Assembly (NCBI GenBank): GCA_030619925.1 | Contig: JAUXAL010000016.1 | Span: 1-56,932, forward strand | DNA: 56,932 nt | Reading direction: 5' to 3' | Source of the DNA: Phycisphaerae bacterium | GTDB taxonomy: Bacteria; Planctomycetota; Phycisphaerae; Sedimentisphaerales; Anaerobacaceae | Shown: piece after piece, positions 8,032-16,907 of the stretch | Numbering within the stretch: position 1 is the stretch's first letter | Layout of the letters: each line of letters starts with the position of its first letter | The notes under the pieces: model-generated | What the model saw: only the letters and a program-made list of their open reading frames with translations | Told to the model about the DNA's origin: nothing | Databases searched by the model: none | Translations under genes and position numbers: made by a program

Positions 8032-9720
8032 TTATGAGGGGTTTCCATTGTCCTTGTCGATTGAGTTGTCCTGCGGTGAGGAGGATGTGATAGATGCGGG
8101 TTGTCCCTGACGCACCTTGTCTGAGGCGGATATGTGTGAATCGCCGTTTAGTTTTACTAATGCCTTGAAGATATTAACTTCTGCTACTAAGCCCTGCACT
8201 TTGCCCTGTTGATCTACCACAGGCAAACATGGCACGCTGAGTTGACGCATATTGTCCACTATTGTTGCAAACGATGTTTCGGGCCTTATAGTGCAAACAG
8301 GCCTGTTCATTATCCATTTGATTTTTATTTGAAGCGTAGCATCATCCAATGGCCGACGCCATTTGGCAAATATAGGTCGCAGGTAGGTGCTCATCGCGCC
8401 TGTTAGATCAGACTTTGATACAATACCTTCCAGTACTCCCTCCTGACCTACCATTATATAGCCTACATCGTGTTGCTGCATTTTTGCAAAAGCTTGCTGG
8501 ACGCTGTCATCGGGACTTCCCCAAACAAGCTCTTTTTGCATAATGTCTTTTGCACATAATGCTAACGCTGTGGGTGGGTGCTCGCCCGGGAGAACTGCCG
8601 GCGACTGTGCCATTCTTTGGATGGTTTCGGAAACCGGCTGGGTTCCCGACTTGCGGGGTCCCTGCTCTTTACTCTCATCTGTCATCGCCGCTTTTTCTTC
8701 AGCTTCGACTTCGCCTATCGCCTCTTCGGCTTCAGCCTTGACTTCGCCTATCGTTTCTTGGGCTTCAGCCTCCGGCTCTGTCTCTTGCCCGGCTACCGCT
8801 TCTTGGGCTTCAGCCTCCGACTCTGCCTCTTGCTTGGCTACTGCCTCTTGGGCTTCAACCTCCGACTCTGTCTCTTGCCCGGCTGCTGCCTCTTGGGCTT
8901 CAGACTTGAACTTGGCTATCGTCTCCTCGGCTTCGGCCTTGGCTTCGGCCTTGGCTTCGGCTATCGCCTCTTGGGCTTCAGCCTTGACCTTAGCTATCAC
9001 CTCTTCGGCTTCAGCCTTGACCTTGGCTATCACCTCTTCTGCTTCAGCCTGTGACTCTGCCTTTTGCCCGGCTACCGCCTCTTGGGCTTCAGTCTCCGAC
9101 TCTGTCTCTTGCTCGGCTGCTGCCTCTTGGGCCTCAGCCTCCGATTCTGTCTCTTGCCCGGCTGCTGCCTCTTGGGCCTCAGCCTCCGACTCTGTCTCTT
9201 GCTCGGCTGCTGCCTCCTGGGCTTCAGCCTCCGACTCTGTCGCTTGCCCGGCTGCTGCCTCCTGGGCTTCAGCCTCCGACTCTGTCTCTTGCTCGGCTGC
9301 TGCCTCTTGGGCTTCAGCCTTGACCTTGGCTATCGTCTCAGCGGCTTCAGCCTGTGACTTTGCCTTTTGCTCGGCTATTATCTCTTGGGCTTCAGCCTTG
9401 ACCTTGGCTATCGTCTCTTGGACTTCGGCCTTGGCTTCGGCTATCGCTTCAGCGGCTTTGGCCGTGACTTTGGCTATTGTATCGGTGTATACCCTTACCT
9501 TTTCTTCGGCCTCAGCCTTGACCTTGGCTATCGTCTCTTGGGCTTCGGCCTGTGACTTTGCCTTTTGCTCGGCCATTGTCTCTTCGGCCTCAGCCTTAAC
9601 CTTGGCTATCGCATCCCCGAAAAGTTCCCCAACCGTAGTCGAAAGCTTGGGAGGGCTGCTTACACTGACCTCAAGCAGCCTTCTTCTGGGTAGCAAGTTC
9701 TTTTGTTTCATCCTGCTCAT
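8032..9720 (-). CDS. Ala/Glu-rich repeat protein with C-terminal CBS-domain pair
   Basis: 562 codons. After a short basic N-terminus comes about 340 residues of low-complexity helical repeats: 11-residue units such as IAKVKAEAEEV (LEA/apolipoprotein-like) and 15-residue units such as EAQEAAAEQETES. The C-terminal part (about 385-530) is a CBS pair: CAKDIMQKELVWGSPDDSV and VSKSDL in the first, IMNRPVCTIRPETSF and PCLPVVDQQGKVQGLV in the second. CBS pairs usually bind adenine nucleotides, so a regulatory or structural scaffold is plausible. The upstream sequence offers a GAAGG ribosome binding site. It is transcribed in the same direction as the PAS coiled-coil gene. Confidence 0.8.
   Translation of the reverse strand: MSRMKQKNLLPRRRLLEVSVSSPPKLSTTVGELFGDAIAKVKAEAEETMAEQKAKSQAEAQETIAKVKAEAEEKVRVYTDTIAKVTAKAAEAIAEAKAEVQETIAKVKAEAQEIIAEQKAKSQAEAAETIAKVKAEAQEAAAEQETESEAEAQEAAAGQATESEAEAQEAAAEQETESEAEAQEAAAGQETESEAEAQEAAAEQETESETEAQEAVAGQKAESQAEAEEVIAKVKAEAEEVIAKVKAEAQEAIAEAKAEAKAEAEETIAKFKSEAQEAAAGQETESEVEAQEAVAKQEAESEAEAQEAVAGQETEPEAEAQETIGEVKAEAEEAIGEVEAEEKAAMTDESKEQGPRKSGTQPVSETIQRMAQSPAVLPGEHPPTALALCAKDIMQKELVWGSPDDSVQQAFAKMQQHDVGYIMVGQEGVLEGIVSKSDLTGAMSTYLRPIFAKWRRPLDDATLQIKIKWIMNRPVCTIRPETSFATIVDNMRQLSVPCLPVVDQQGKVQGLVAEVNIFKALVKLNGDSHISASDKVRQGQPASITSSSPQDNSIDKDNGNPS
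8700..9640 (-). repeat. Coding tandem repeats (33- and 45-base units)
   Basis: The DNA behind the Ala/Glu repeats consists of many near-identical 45-base units (encoding EAQEAAAGQETESEA-like segments) and 33-base units (encoding IAKVKAEAQET-like segments). The opposite strand stays open across the array only because of this composition. Confidence 0.75.
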
Positions 9721-10164
9721 CCAAATATGCCTTCAGGCTCCAAGGTTCTTTATATCCGCCGACCCGTTGGAAATGCTTTTCAGTTTCAAGGAATGCCGCG
9801 ATTGTCCAATCCCGCCGCACCCAAGACTATGCCAGAAATGGCAATCCAACCGACCCGATTTTCGATTAACCTCCTACCACAAAAACCCCGCCATAATACC
9901 GGCAGACCCTATGATTTTGAGCCTTGGGCTATTTATCACAGATACTATCGGGCGAAGAAGGCTATCTTCTTGAAAAAAAAGAAAAAGTATTTGCAGAGGA
10001 TCCAAAACTCTTACCGGCTATTACTACTCTGAGGCCAGATTCTGCCGGAATCGGTCAGTTTGAGTGACTATTTTCTCAAGTGGGGCCGTCTTTCTCACGA
10101 TAATAGCTGTAGTAAACGAGTGATGAATAGAGATTGAAAGCTTCTACCGAATGAGGAGATAAAT
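9721..10164. other. Intergenic stretch, no gene recognised
   Basis: About 440 bases between the divergent CBS-repeat and HEAT-repeat genes. Open frames run through it but have no ribosome binding site and no recognisable protein signature. The promoters of both flanking genes should be here; no clear -35/-10 pair was identified. Confidence 0.4.
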
Positions 10165-10935
10165 GTGATGATTAAAAAACTCGGGTCTCGACAGAAAAAG
10201 GCTGAGGCCAAGGCACCAAGCCCTCCTGATGTGACACTAAAAGAGGCGCACATGGCTGCTTTCCCGAACGTAGCCGATAAGATAACCTTCACAAGGGCCC
10301 TTTCTGACATTGTTAGTCATGACCCCGGTATGCGCGCAGATGCGGCCAGAGTAATAGCCGGCGTCCGCCATAAGTCGTCAGTCAAGGCTATTGTGGCTCA
10401 GATGGCGAGCGAACCATCGGCGCAAGTACGACGAGAGTACGTTAAGGCCCTGATGACACTGGAGATGAAGGAAGGAGTGCCTGCGGTTAAACGCGCTTTG
10501 ACCGACGAGGAAGCTTCGGTCCGCTTGGCTGCTGTGTGGGCCCTATACCATTTGGCTGGAGCGGAGAGTGCCCCTACACTGGCACATATGTTTTCCGATG
10601 AGGACGAAGAGGTCCGACGGAGGGCCGCCGCCTGTGTTGGCTGGCTGGGTCAAGAGAAACTTGCTGTAAAGTTGTTGCCGCTCTTGGCCGATAGCAGGGT
10701 TTCGGTCCGCCTGGCGGCAATCGAGGCAATGGGCAAACTGCGTTCTCGGCAAGTGGTCTCGACCCTCATTAAACGCCTCAATGATCCTGAAGAGTCAATC
10801 AGAAAGGCTATTGTTTGTGCCCTAAAAACAATCACCGGTAAGAGGATGTATGGGCCGTTTCCAACAGATGAAAGGTCGCTTCAGCGTCTGATTGTACGGT
10901 GGCGCGAATGGTGGCAGGAGGAGCACCCCGGATAA
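10165..10935 (+). CDS. HEAT-repeat protein
   Basis: 256 codons. From about residue 50 the protein is a series of helical repeats of about 31 residues with the HEAT/PBS-lyase pattern, for example PAVKRALTDEEASVRLAAVWAL, HMFSDEDEEVRRRAAACVGWLG and PLLADSRVSVRLAAIEAMGKL. The basic N-terminal 25 residues are unstructured. Such proteins are usually binding scaffolds. GAGGAG precedes the start at a usable distance; a GTG one codon upstream is an alternative. It sits next to two coiled-coil genes, but a shared function is not evident. Confidence 0.82.
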   Translation: MMIKKLGSRQKKAEAKAPSPPDVTLKEAHMAAFPNVADKITFTRALSDIVSHDPGMRADAARVIAGVRHKSSVKAIVAQMASEPSAQVRREYVKALMTLEMKEGVPAVKRALTDEEASVRLAAVWALYHLAGAESAPTLAHMFSDEDEEVRRRAAACVGWLGQEKLAVKLLPLLADSRVSVRLAAIEAMGKLRSRQVVSTLIKRLNDPEESIRKAIVCALKTITGKRMYGPFPTDERSLQRLIVRWREWWQEEHPG

Positions 10936-11158
10936 GGCTGTGTCCACATAATAGATGGGAAATTGTGATATTCGTGTTGGCACAAGTTTTCGATTAGAAG
11001 TCGCGGGTGCGGTTTTGTAGTCTCTAAACCAATCCCGATAAAATTGAGATTGGGGGTTGTAGAAGGCGCGTTTTTTGACATCGACCTTGTGGTCCTTGAT
11101 GGAAAACGGCGCCGATTGAAACCCTCGCTGACGAGTAATTAAGTCAAGGAGTCAACTT

Positions 11159-12148
11159 ATGTCAAAAAGTCGGAAACATCGGAAACAAAAGACAAGCGTG
11201 AAGAAAAAGAAGAAGCGAATCGCAAAGAGGAGAAGTATCAACGAGCCCCTTTTGGAGTCGACCACAAAGAGGACGCCCAAGGCCGCTGCGGTAGACGGTA
11301 CCGTTGCCACACTGCTGGCCGCCCCCGCCGGCAAGAGGGGCAAGAAGCAGCCAACGGTTGCCAAATCAGCCCACGAGCTGAAAATGAAGCGGGTTGGCAG
11401 CGGCACAAAGAAGAGCGAAATCAAGATGGAGGGCTTCGCGGATGTTCTCGAGGAGAGGGCCAGCATCATCTCTATTGTCAAGGGCCTCGAAGAACAGGTT
11501 GACGCAGCATTTGAGCTGAAAGAGGTCCTGGAAGCTGAGCTTGATATAACTCAGAAGATGCTATTTGAAGAGCTGACTGCTCGTGCTCAGTTAGAGGCAC
11601 AAGTCAAGTCGCTCGAAGCACAGAGTGTTCTGGCCGACCAGCTAAGCGAGGACATCTCCTTTGTCGAGGAAGAGCGGAGCAAGTTTGCCAACTTGCTCGC
11701 GGAGACCCAGCCACAGCTTGAGGCAGTGGTTGAGGAGCGTGACTCGCTTGACAAGAAGGCGGCCTCTGTCGAGAAGTACGCTAAGAAAGTCGAGGGCGAT
11801 AAGACAACCCTTGAGGCCCGCGTGATGAATCTCAAGGACAAGGTCACAGATGTGAACCGTCTACGCGGGGAAGTGGATAACCTCCGAAAGGAACTTATAG
11901 ACGGCGACAGCCGGGTGGCTAACCTACGCATCCAGCTTGGGGAGCAGCGGGCTATGAATAAGGGTCTCATTGAGACCAGGACACGCCTCGAATGCGAGAT
12001 GAAAATAGCGAAGGACGACCATAAGACCGCCAAGAATGAAACCAATGTGGTCAGGAAAGCCTTGCATGATGTACGTGGCCAGGCAGCTCGCTCCAGCGGG
12101 CGCGTCCGCCAGCGGTACTTCAAACCGAAGGGTAAGAATAAGAAATAG
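11159..12148 (+). CDS. Basic coiled-coil protein of unknown function
   Basis: 329 codons preceded by a good Shine-Dalgarno (AAGGAG, 8 bases before ATG). Residues 1-90 are very Lys/Arg-rich (VKKKKKRIAKRR near 15-27); residues about 105-300 form a long coiled coil rich in Glu, Lys and Leu, and the C-terminus is basic again (RQRYFKPKGKNKK). No signal peptide or membrane segment. The basic ends suggest nucleic-acid or membrane-surface binding, which is inference only. No family was recognised. Confidence 0.75.
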   Translation: MSKSRKHRKQKTSVKKKKKRIAKRRSINEPLLESTTKRTPKAAAVDGTVATLLAAPAGKRGKKQPTVAKSAHELKMKRVGSGTKKSEIKMEGFADVLEERASIISIVKGLEEQVDAAFELKEVLEAELDITQKMLFEELTARAQLEAQVKSLEAQSVLADQLSEDISFVEEERSKFANLLAETQPQLEAVVEERDSLDKKAASVEKYAKKVEGDKTTLEARVMNLKDKVTDVNRLRGEVDNLRKELIDGDSRVANLRIQLGEQRAMNKGLIETRTRLECEMKIAKDDHKTAKNETNVVRKALHDVRGQAARSSGRVRQRYFKPKGKNKK

Positions 12149-12377
12149 TTCTTTATGGTTGAGCATTCAAACCGCTGAATGTCTCTTTATGAGCGGAAGA
12201 TAAATATAATTGTCTGTGTCAGCCAAGTTCCTGATACGCTTGAGGTCGACGTTATATCTCCTCATCCATATACTGAACCGTATGTCTGCCCCGACAGCGG
12301 TCTTGTCTGTGCTGACGGGAAAAATATTTAGCAGGCCCGGTACGTTTCACCTCTGCAACCGTTATTGAATTTTTGGC

Positions 12378-13469
12378 TCAGATTGTGCCCCCGCCGGTTG
12401 CAGGCGGGGGTTGGAAGTCCGGCAGATGCTTTACGAAATCTGTCAAAGCATAAATATTATTAATATTGTAACCGGGTTCAAGATGATATATGTATTCCAG
12501 GTTGCCGCCGTTGTTTTCTTCGAGAATGCGCTTGGCCCAGCTCAAAATCGGCTCTGTACTTTGAACAGACATATCATGCGGTAAGGGAGCCACACTGATA
12601 AGCATTTTTTTTCCGAACACTTCACGCGCCCGCCTGATGGATGTATCACCGCCGAGATCCAGAGAATATAGATTCGTAATTTTGGAGAATGTCTCCAGAT
12701 GACCGGTGCTGGGCCCGCACGAATGCAGGCGAACGGGGCCGAGCTCCCGTCCGATCTTTGACGTCACCGGCACTACAAAACGTTCAATCACTTCCGGGCC
12801 GACCATGCAGGATGAACATTCTCCCACATGTATGCCGGTTATGGGCAGATTGGCTATTTCCGAAAAGTGCCGGCAAAGGACAATGAAGGCCTCTGCAATC
12901 GAGTACATGATTTCGAGGGCCCGCTGTGGTTCGGTCATCATATCCATGAAAATGTTTTCACCGAGAAATTTCTGGGTGGAGGTCATCGCTCCGTGCACAG
13001 CGGCACGGCCGGATAGGTCCCAGAAGAACGGCGGAATGGGACGGAGCCGCCTCTGGGAATCGTCCTGGACCTGGCGAATCTGTTCGTCAAAAAGCATGGT
13101 CAACCGGTGACCAAGCAAACTCTCAGGCATGAGCAACTCGGCAGCATTCTTTCCCGCGAGGCAGCCTGGTGTGATATCGGCGTCACCGCTGTCCTGCGGT
13201 ACAAAATCGGCACCCAGCAACATCCCGAGAATCATATTCGGCTGAATACCCCCGATCTGAATTTGGCTCTTGTCCCAATAGTCGATCTGCCCCAAATTAG
13301 ATTCCGAATAGAAAAGTCGCATCTCGGGGAAGCGCTCCGCGGCGTATTCATTGCACTGACAGTCAACGGCATAGCGTCTGCTCGGCTCAAAATAGTAGTC
13401 GCGGTCAAACACTACACCCAGGGCTTTGGCCATCCATCCTTTTGAAAGTGTTCCTGAGATAGTAATCAT
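12378..13469 (-). CDS. Uroporphyrinogen decarboxylase-like (URO-D fold) protein
   Basis: 363 codons. The fold is indicated by GRAAVHGAMTSTQKFLGENIFMDMMTEP, the TGIHVGECSSCMVGPEVIERFVVP segment and RLHSCGPSTGHLETFSKI, which correspond to the C-terminal half of URO-D/MtaA-type methyltransferases. The HxC in LHSCG matches the zinc-site histidine and cysteine of the corrinoid:thiol methyltransferase branch. It is not expected to act in haem synthesis, because it sits with Gfo/Idh oxidoreductases and a second URO-D-like gene. Demethylation of a substrate or a sugar-related reaction is possible; the true substrate is unknown. No strong ribosome binding site was seen. Confidence 0.75.
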   Translation of the reverse strand: MITISGTLSKGWMAKALGVVFDRDYYFEPSRRYAVDCQCNEYAAERFPEMRLFYSESNLGQIDYWDKSQIQIGGIQPNMILGMLLGADFVPQDSGDADITPGCLAGKNAAELLMPESLLGHRLTMLFDEQIRQVQDDSQRRLRPIPPFFWDLSGRAAVHGAMTSTQKFLGENIFMDMMTEPQRALEIMYSIAEAFIVLCRHFSEIANLPITGIHVGECSSCMVGPEVIERFVVPVTSKIGRELGPVRLHSCGPSTGHLETFSKITNLYSLDLGGDTSIRRAREVFGKKMLISVAPLPHDMSVQSTEPILSWAKRILEENNGGNLEYIYHLEPGYNINNIYALTDFVKHLPDFQPPPATGGGTI

Positions 13470-13536
13470 CAGGTTCCCGCCTTGCGGGGTCCCTACACAG
13501 GTGACTCGAAAGACACTGACACTAACTCCTGCTACA

Positions 13537-14562
13537 TTATCGCTTATTTTCTAATTCGCTGATCGCCACCGGCTTGCCCGATTGCGCGGAAAGGTCTGCT
13601 GCAAAGCACACGTCCATAGTTTTGGCAGCGTCATCCAGGTCCGGGAACGGTCGTTTATCGTCAATTATGCAATCGAGAAAATGCGAGACTTCGTCCACAA
13701 ATGGATGATGGGCAACGTCGGCGCTGTGCGGCAGGATGCATGGAATTTTCATAAAATCCTTCTGACCGGGAAAAAGTTTTGGCGCAAAGAGTTCATCATT
13801 ACGAAGGGTGCCCTCGGTCCCATAGACCCCTATGTTGAACCGGTACGGCATTTGGGCATCAAAGGTCGTTGTACTTCGCCCAATCTTGCCATCCTTAAAC
13901 TTCACATTAACTGAAATCGTCCCTGGATATTCTATGGGGTTTTCAGTTTTTACCTGATAGGCGCAGACCTGCTCGACCTGACTTCGTGCGAACCAGCGCA
14001 GTGCATCGACCGCGTGGCATCCGCCGGTCAGGATTGCCGTTCCGCTCTTTTCCCGGCTGCCATACCATTTCAAATCCGTCGTCATCCATATCCGGTGCAG
14101 ATAATCGACCTCGATCATAAAGACGTCTCCGAAGACCTCTTGCTCGAGCAGCCGGTCGATTGTCATTAGCAACGGGTTCCAGTGCAGTACAAAACTGATG
14201 ATGGTCTTGACCTTGTTCTTTCTGACGGCCTCCTGCTGCTTTCGCACACCTTCGGTTGTCAACGCTACCGGCTTTTCGATGATAATATGCTTGCCAGCCT
14301 CGGCTGCAGCTACGACGTATTCGGTGTGTACGTTATGCGGCGTACATACTGCCACGATGTCGACGTCATCTTGCCCAAGCATCTTAGAAGCGTCGGTCTC
14401 GATAGTGCACTGTAAGTCGTAGCGGTCGCGGTACCGTTGTGCGTTTGCGCGATTCCGGCTAACCAGCGAACGCACTTGCGAACGGTCATCTTTCTGAAAG
14501 GCTTTTACGTACTCCTCCGCCACCTGACCACAGCCAATAATTGCAGCGCCAAGCTTTTTCAT
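13537..14562 (-). CDS. Gfo/Idh/MocA family oxidoreductase
   Basis: 341 codons. The N-terminal Rossmann domain begins AAIIGCGQVAEEYVKAF; the conserved IIEKPVALTTEGV (Lys of the EKP motif) and the C-terminal alpha/beta domain (GGCHAVDALRWFA, VSVNVKFKDGKIGRSTTTFDA) are present. The family oxidises or reduces sugars, inositols or sugar derivatives with NAD(P). GGCHAVDAL contains the usual catalytic His region. It is cytoplasmic, with no signal peptide. It lies between two URO-D-like genes on the same strand, with gaps of 67 and 73 bases, suggesting co-transcription and a shared catabolic pathway. Confidence 0.9.
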   Translation of the reverse strand: MKKLGAAIIGCGQVAEEYVKAFQKDDRSQVRSLVSRNRANAQRYRDRYDLQCTIETDASKMLGQDDVDIVAVCTPHNVHTEYVVAAAEAGKHIIIEKPVALTTEGVRKQQEAVRKNKVKTIISFVLHWNPLLMTIDRLLEQEVFGDVFMIEVDYLHRIWMTTDLKWYGSREKSGTAILTGGCHAVDALRWFARSQVEQVCAYQVKTENPIEYPGTISVNVKFKDGKIGRSTTTFDAQMPYRFNIGVYGTEGTLRNDELFAPKLFPGQKDFMKIPCILPHSADVAHHPFVDEVSHFLDCIIDDKRPFPDLDDAAKTMDVCFAADLSAQSGKPVAISELENKR

Positions 14563-14635
14563 ATTCTGTTTCCTTTCTTGTTACCGCTATTACAAATGTC
14601 TTTGTGAGCAAACAGGATTATAATAAGACAAATCG

Positions 14636-15712
14636 TTAAGAATAGAAAGCAGCATATCGCTCCATTGCATCCATGATTGCCTTTACATTTTCAAGAGGCA
14701 CACCCGGATAAAGTCCATATATCATCATAAGGCCTCCTTCGGGACTTCCAAGCTTTTTGACCTCCTGATGAATTAGATTGTCGATTTGCTCAGGGGTGCC
14801 AAAGCGAGTGATTTGTTGCCGGTCTATGTCAATATCGATACAGATTCGCCCTTTGAGATTCGCAGCTATCCAGTCAATACCATTAACGAGGTCCTGAAGG
14901 TTAAGGGCGTCCACTCCGCAGCTTGTAAGATCGCCGGCGAGGTCACGAATGTCACCGTCGGAATGCATGTGCACGAGACGGCCTGCCTCGTGAGCCGGTG
15001 CTATTAAGTGTTCGTAGATTGGCTTGATATAGGTCCTGAAGTGCTCCGGCGAAAGCATGGGGCCGACCTGCATACCCAGATCTTCGGGATAACATATCAT
15101 CTCAACGCCCAGGTCAAGGTAGCGCTGGACGATCCCTATGCTGAAGGTTTCAACCATTTCGATCAGTTGCCAAAGTCTGGCGTTCCTATCTGTCATGTCA
15201 AATATAAGATTTTCATACCCTCGCAGGTAGCAGAGCCGTTGAAATGCATGACCGTGTTCCAAGCTGCCAACACCGTGTTTTCCTTCTGACTTGGCCCTGT
15301 GGATTCTGTCGTTGATTGTCGGCCAATCAATTTCGCCTATGCCGTTCGTCTTAGCTGGATTGGGCGGAGTAAAACGTTCAAAAGCGTCCCAATCTGCCAA
15401 AGGGTGGCCCGTCACCGTACCCGTGATGCCGTCGTCAGTGGTTTCCCAGATGCAGCCCCAGGCATCGGTATAAGGCACGCCGGCACGCTCCCACGGAGCT
15501 ATCTGGGGTAGCAGTTCTCTTTCCGGATTTATCCGCCACGCGGATGGCGGATTAAATTCAGCAAACAAGATGCGGTGCTCAGCCATAAGTTCAAGCAAAA
15601 CGTCTTTATGGTAATGATGCCAGCATGCGGGGTTAATCCAGAAAACAACCGGGATATACTCCGGCCGCTCAAATCGGATAGCTCTCAGGGTGTTCTCGCT
15701 GATAGTATCCAT
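14636..15712 (-). CDS. Uroporphyrinogen decarboxylase family protein
   Basis: 358 codons. Family signatures: IRFERPEYIPVVFWINPACWHHY at the N-terminus, GSLEHGHAFQRLCYLRGYENLIFDM, the MICYPEDLGMQVGPMLSPEHFRTYIKP segment, and LVHMHSDGDIRDLAGDLTSCGVDALNLQD near the C-terminal half of the barrel. HMHSDGD replaces the HxC zinc motif, so it differs from the neighbouring URO-D-like protein at the putative metal site. Proteins of this type are abundant in planctomycete and lentisphaere sugar loci, and their substrates are mostly unknown. The start is the first in-frame ATG. Confidence 0.82.
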   Translation of the reverse strand: MDTISENTLRAIRFERPEYIPVVFWINPACWHHYHKDVLLELMAEHRILFAEFNPPSAWRINPERELLPQIAPWERAGVPYTDAWGCIWETTDDGITGTVTGHPLADWDAFERFTPPNPAKTNGIGEIDWPTINDRIHRAKSEGKHGVGSLEHGHAFQRLCYLRGYENLIFDMTDRNARLWQLIEMVETFSIGIVQRYLDLGVEMICYPEDLGMQVGPMLSPEHFRTYIKPIYEHLIAPAHEAGRLVHMHSDGDIRDLAGDLTSCGVDALNLQDLVNGIDWIAANLKGRICIDIDIDRQQITRFGTPEQIDNLIHQEVKKLGSPEGGLMMIYGLYPGVPLENVKAIMDAMERYAAFYS

Positions 15713-15807
15713 AAATGCTTATCTTGACTTCATTAGAGATTTCCGCCTATCGCTGGGCATTATGTGGCTTCTACAAACAGTAATTGAGTTCATTACTGTT
15801 AGGAGCT

Positions 15808-16851
15808 TCAGCCCACTTCGACCACCTTACCCAGCTTGGCGGACTCGTAGCAGGCAGCTAAGATTTTCTGATTGCGCAGGCCAAGCTCGGCACCGATGAG
15901 TGGCTCGCGGTCCTCTATAATCGCTTGGCTGAACTCTTCAATCTCGGCCTGATAGGTGTTTACCGGTTCGGGAGCAATAATCATGCCTTGAGCTTCGGTG
16001 CGCGCCTGCTGGGCGTCGTAATCCTTACCCTCTTGTTCCAGAAATGCAACCATCTCGCCGGCAGGTCCCTGCCCGATGGTTCCCCTCGCTAATATCGAGC
16101 CCTTTGAGCCGTAAAGTTCGAGCGCGTTCTTACTGCTGTTGTCGGGAATGCAAAAAAAGGTGTCAACGCTGGCCAGGGCGCCATTTTCAAAAAACAGCGT
16201 GGCCACCGCGCTGTCTTCGGATTTGTAATCGTGGACGGTATTGTTTATGAAGCAGCTAACCCTGGCGACTTTTCCGAAGAACATCTCCAGCAGGTCAACG
16301 CAGTGGCCACCCATATCAATCAGCGCCCCACCTCCACCGGTGGCAGGGTCCTGGCGCCAGGCACCTTCGAAGGGTGGATACCAGCAGGAAAGCTGGGCGC
16401 GGGCATAGGTCGGTTTACCGAGCCTGCCTTCTCGGATGAGCTTCAGTGCTTCGGCGTGCTGGGCAACAAAGCGCATCATCAATGCACAACCGAGCTTAAC
16501 CACCTTCTGCCTGCACGTCTCGATCATTGCTTCCGCCTCGGCAACTGTCATACCCAAAGGCTTCTCACAGAGAACGCCCTTGCCGGCTTTGGCGCAGGTT
16601 TGAACCTGGCCGCTATGAAGGCCGGCGGGGGTGGCAATGTACACAGCGTCGATATCGGCATCCAGCAGGGCCTCGATGCTCCCTGCATCCTTGGCGCCGG
16701 ACTCTTTGGCCACCTCAGCGTTCACCTGCGCGTTGATATCAAATACCACGGACAATTCGGCATTATCAGCTTTTAAGATACCTTCCGGAATTGTTCTTCT
16801 TCGGGCAATTCCGCCCGAGCCAATCACGCCCCATTTGATTTTTCTGGACAT
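15808..16851 (-). CDS. Gfo/Idh/MocA family oxidoreductase
   Basis: 347 codons from the chosen ATG at 16851, which has AAGGA 8 bases upstream and is followed directly by the Rossmann motif (WGVIGSGGIARRRTI). An in-frame ATG at 16890 would add 13 residues with no family match. The conserved EKP motif is CEKPLGMTVAEAE, and the C-terminal domain contains LIDMGGHCVDLLEMFFGKV with the usual catalytic-region His. NAD(P)-dependent oxidation of a sugar or cyclitol is likely. It ends the minus-strand cluster that begins with the DegT-type aminotransferase about 50 bases upstream. Confidence 0.9.
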   Translation of the reverse strand: MSRKIKWGVIGSGGIARRRTIPEGILKADNAELSVVFDINAQVNAEVAKESGAKDAGSIEALLDADIDAVYIATPAGLHSGQVQTCAKAGKGVLCEKPLGMTVAEAEAMIETCRQKVVKLGCALMMRFVAQHAEALKLIREGRLGKPTYARAQLSCWYPPFEGAWRQDPATGGGGALIDMGGHCVDLLEMFFGKVARVSCFINNTVHDYKSEDSAVATLFFENGALASVDTFFCIPDNSSKNALELYGSKGSILARGTIGQGPAGEMVAFLEQEGKDYDAQQARTEAQGMIIAPEPVNTYQAEIEEFSQAIIEDREPLIGAELGLRNQKILAACYESAKLGKVVEVG

Positions 16852-16875
16852 AATAAGAATCCTTATTTCCCAAAC

Positions 16876-16907
16876 AGTAGGGGCCGCCACACGGGGCCGC
16901 CCCTACT
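16876..16907. repeat. GC-rich intergenic palindrome (REP-like)
   Basis: Arms AGTAGGGG (16876-16883) and CCCCTACT (16900-16907) enclose further GC pairs. The hairpin overlaps the stop codon of the DegT-type gene. It resembles the GGGCGACC palindrome at 3436-3462 and may belong to the same dispersed family. Confidence 0.5.

Noticed and set aside
8543-9973. A 476-codon open frame on the plus strand opposite the CBS-repeat gene
   Set aside because: It exists because the Ala/Glu repeat DNA stays open when read backwards; the product is a Ser/Ala low-complexity string with no domain, and the opposite strand encodes a clear CBS pair.
9721-10032. A 109-codon open frame upstream of the HEAT-repeat gene
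   Set aside because: No ribosome binding site, no domain pattern, odd composition; probably intergenic.
12378-13469. Haem-biosynthetic uroporphyrinogen decarboxylase (hemE)
   Set aside because: Neither URO-D-like protein in the window shows the hemE N-terminal pattern or lies with haem genes; both are in a sugar-type locus.
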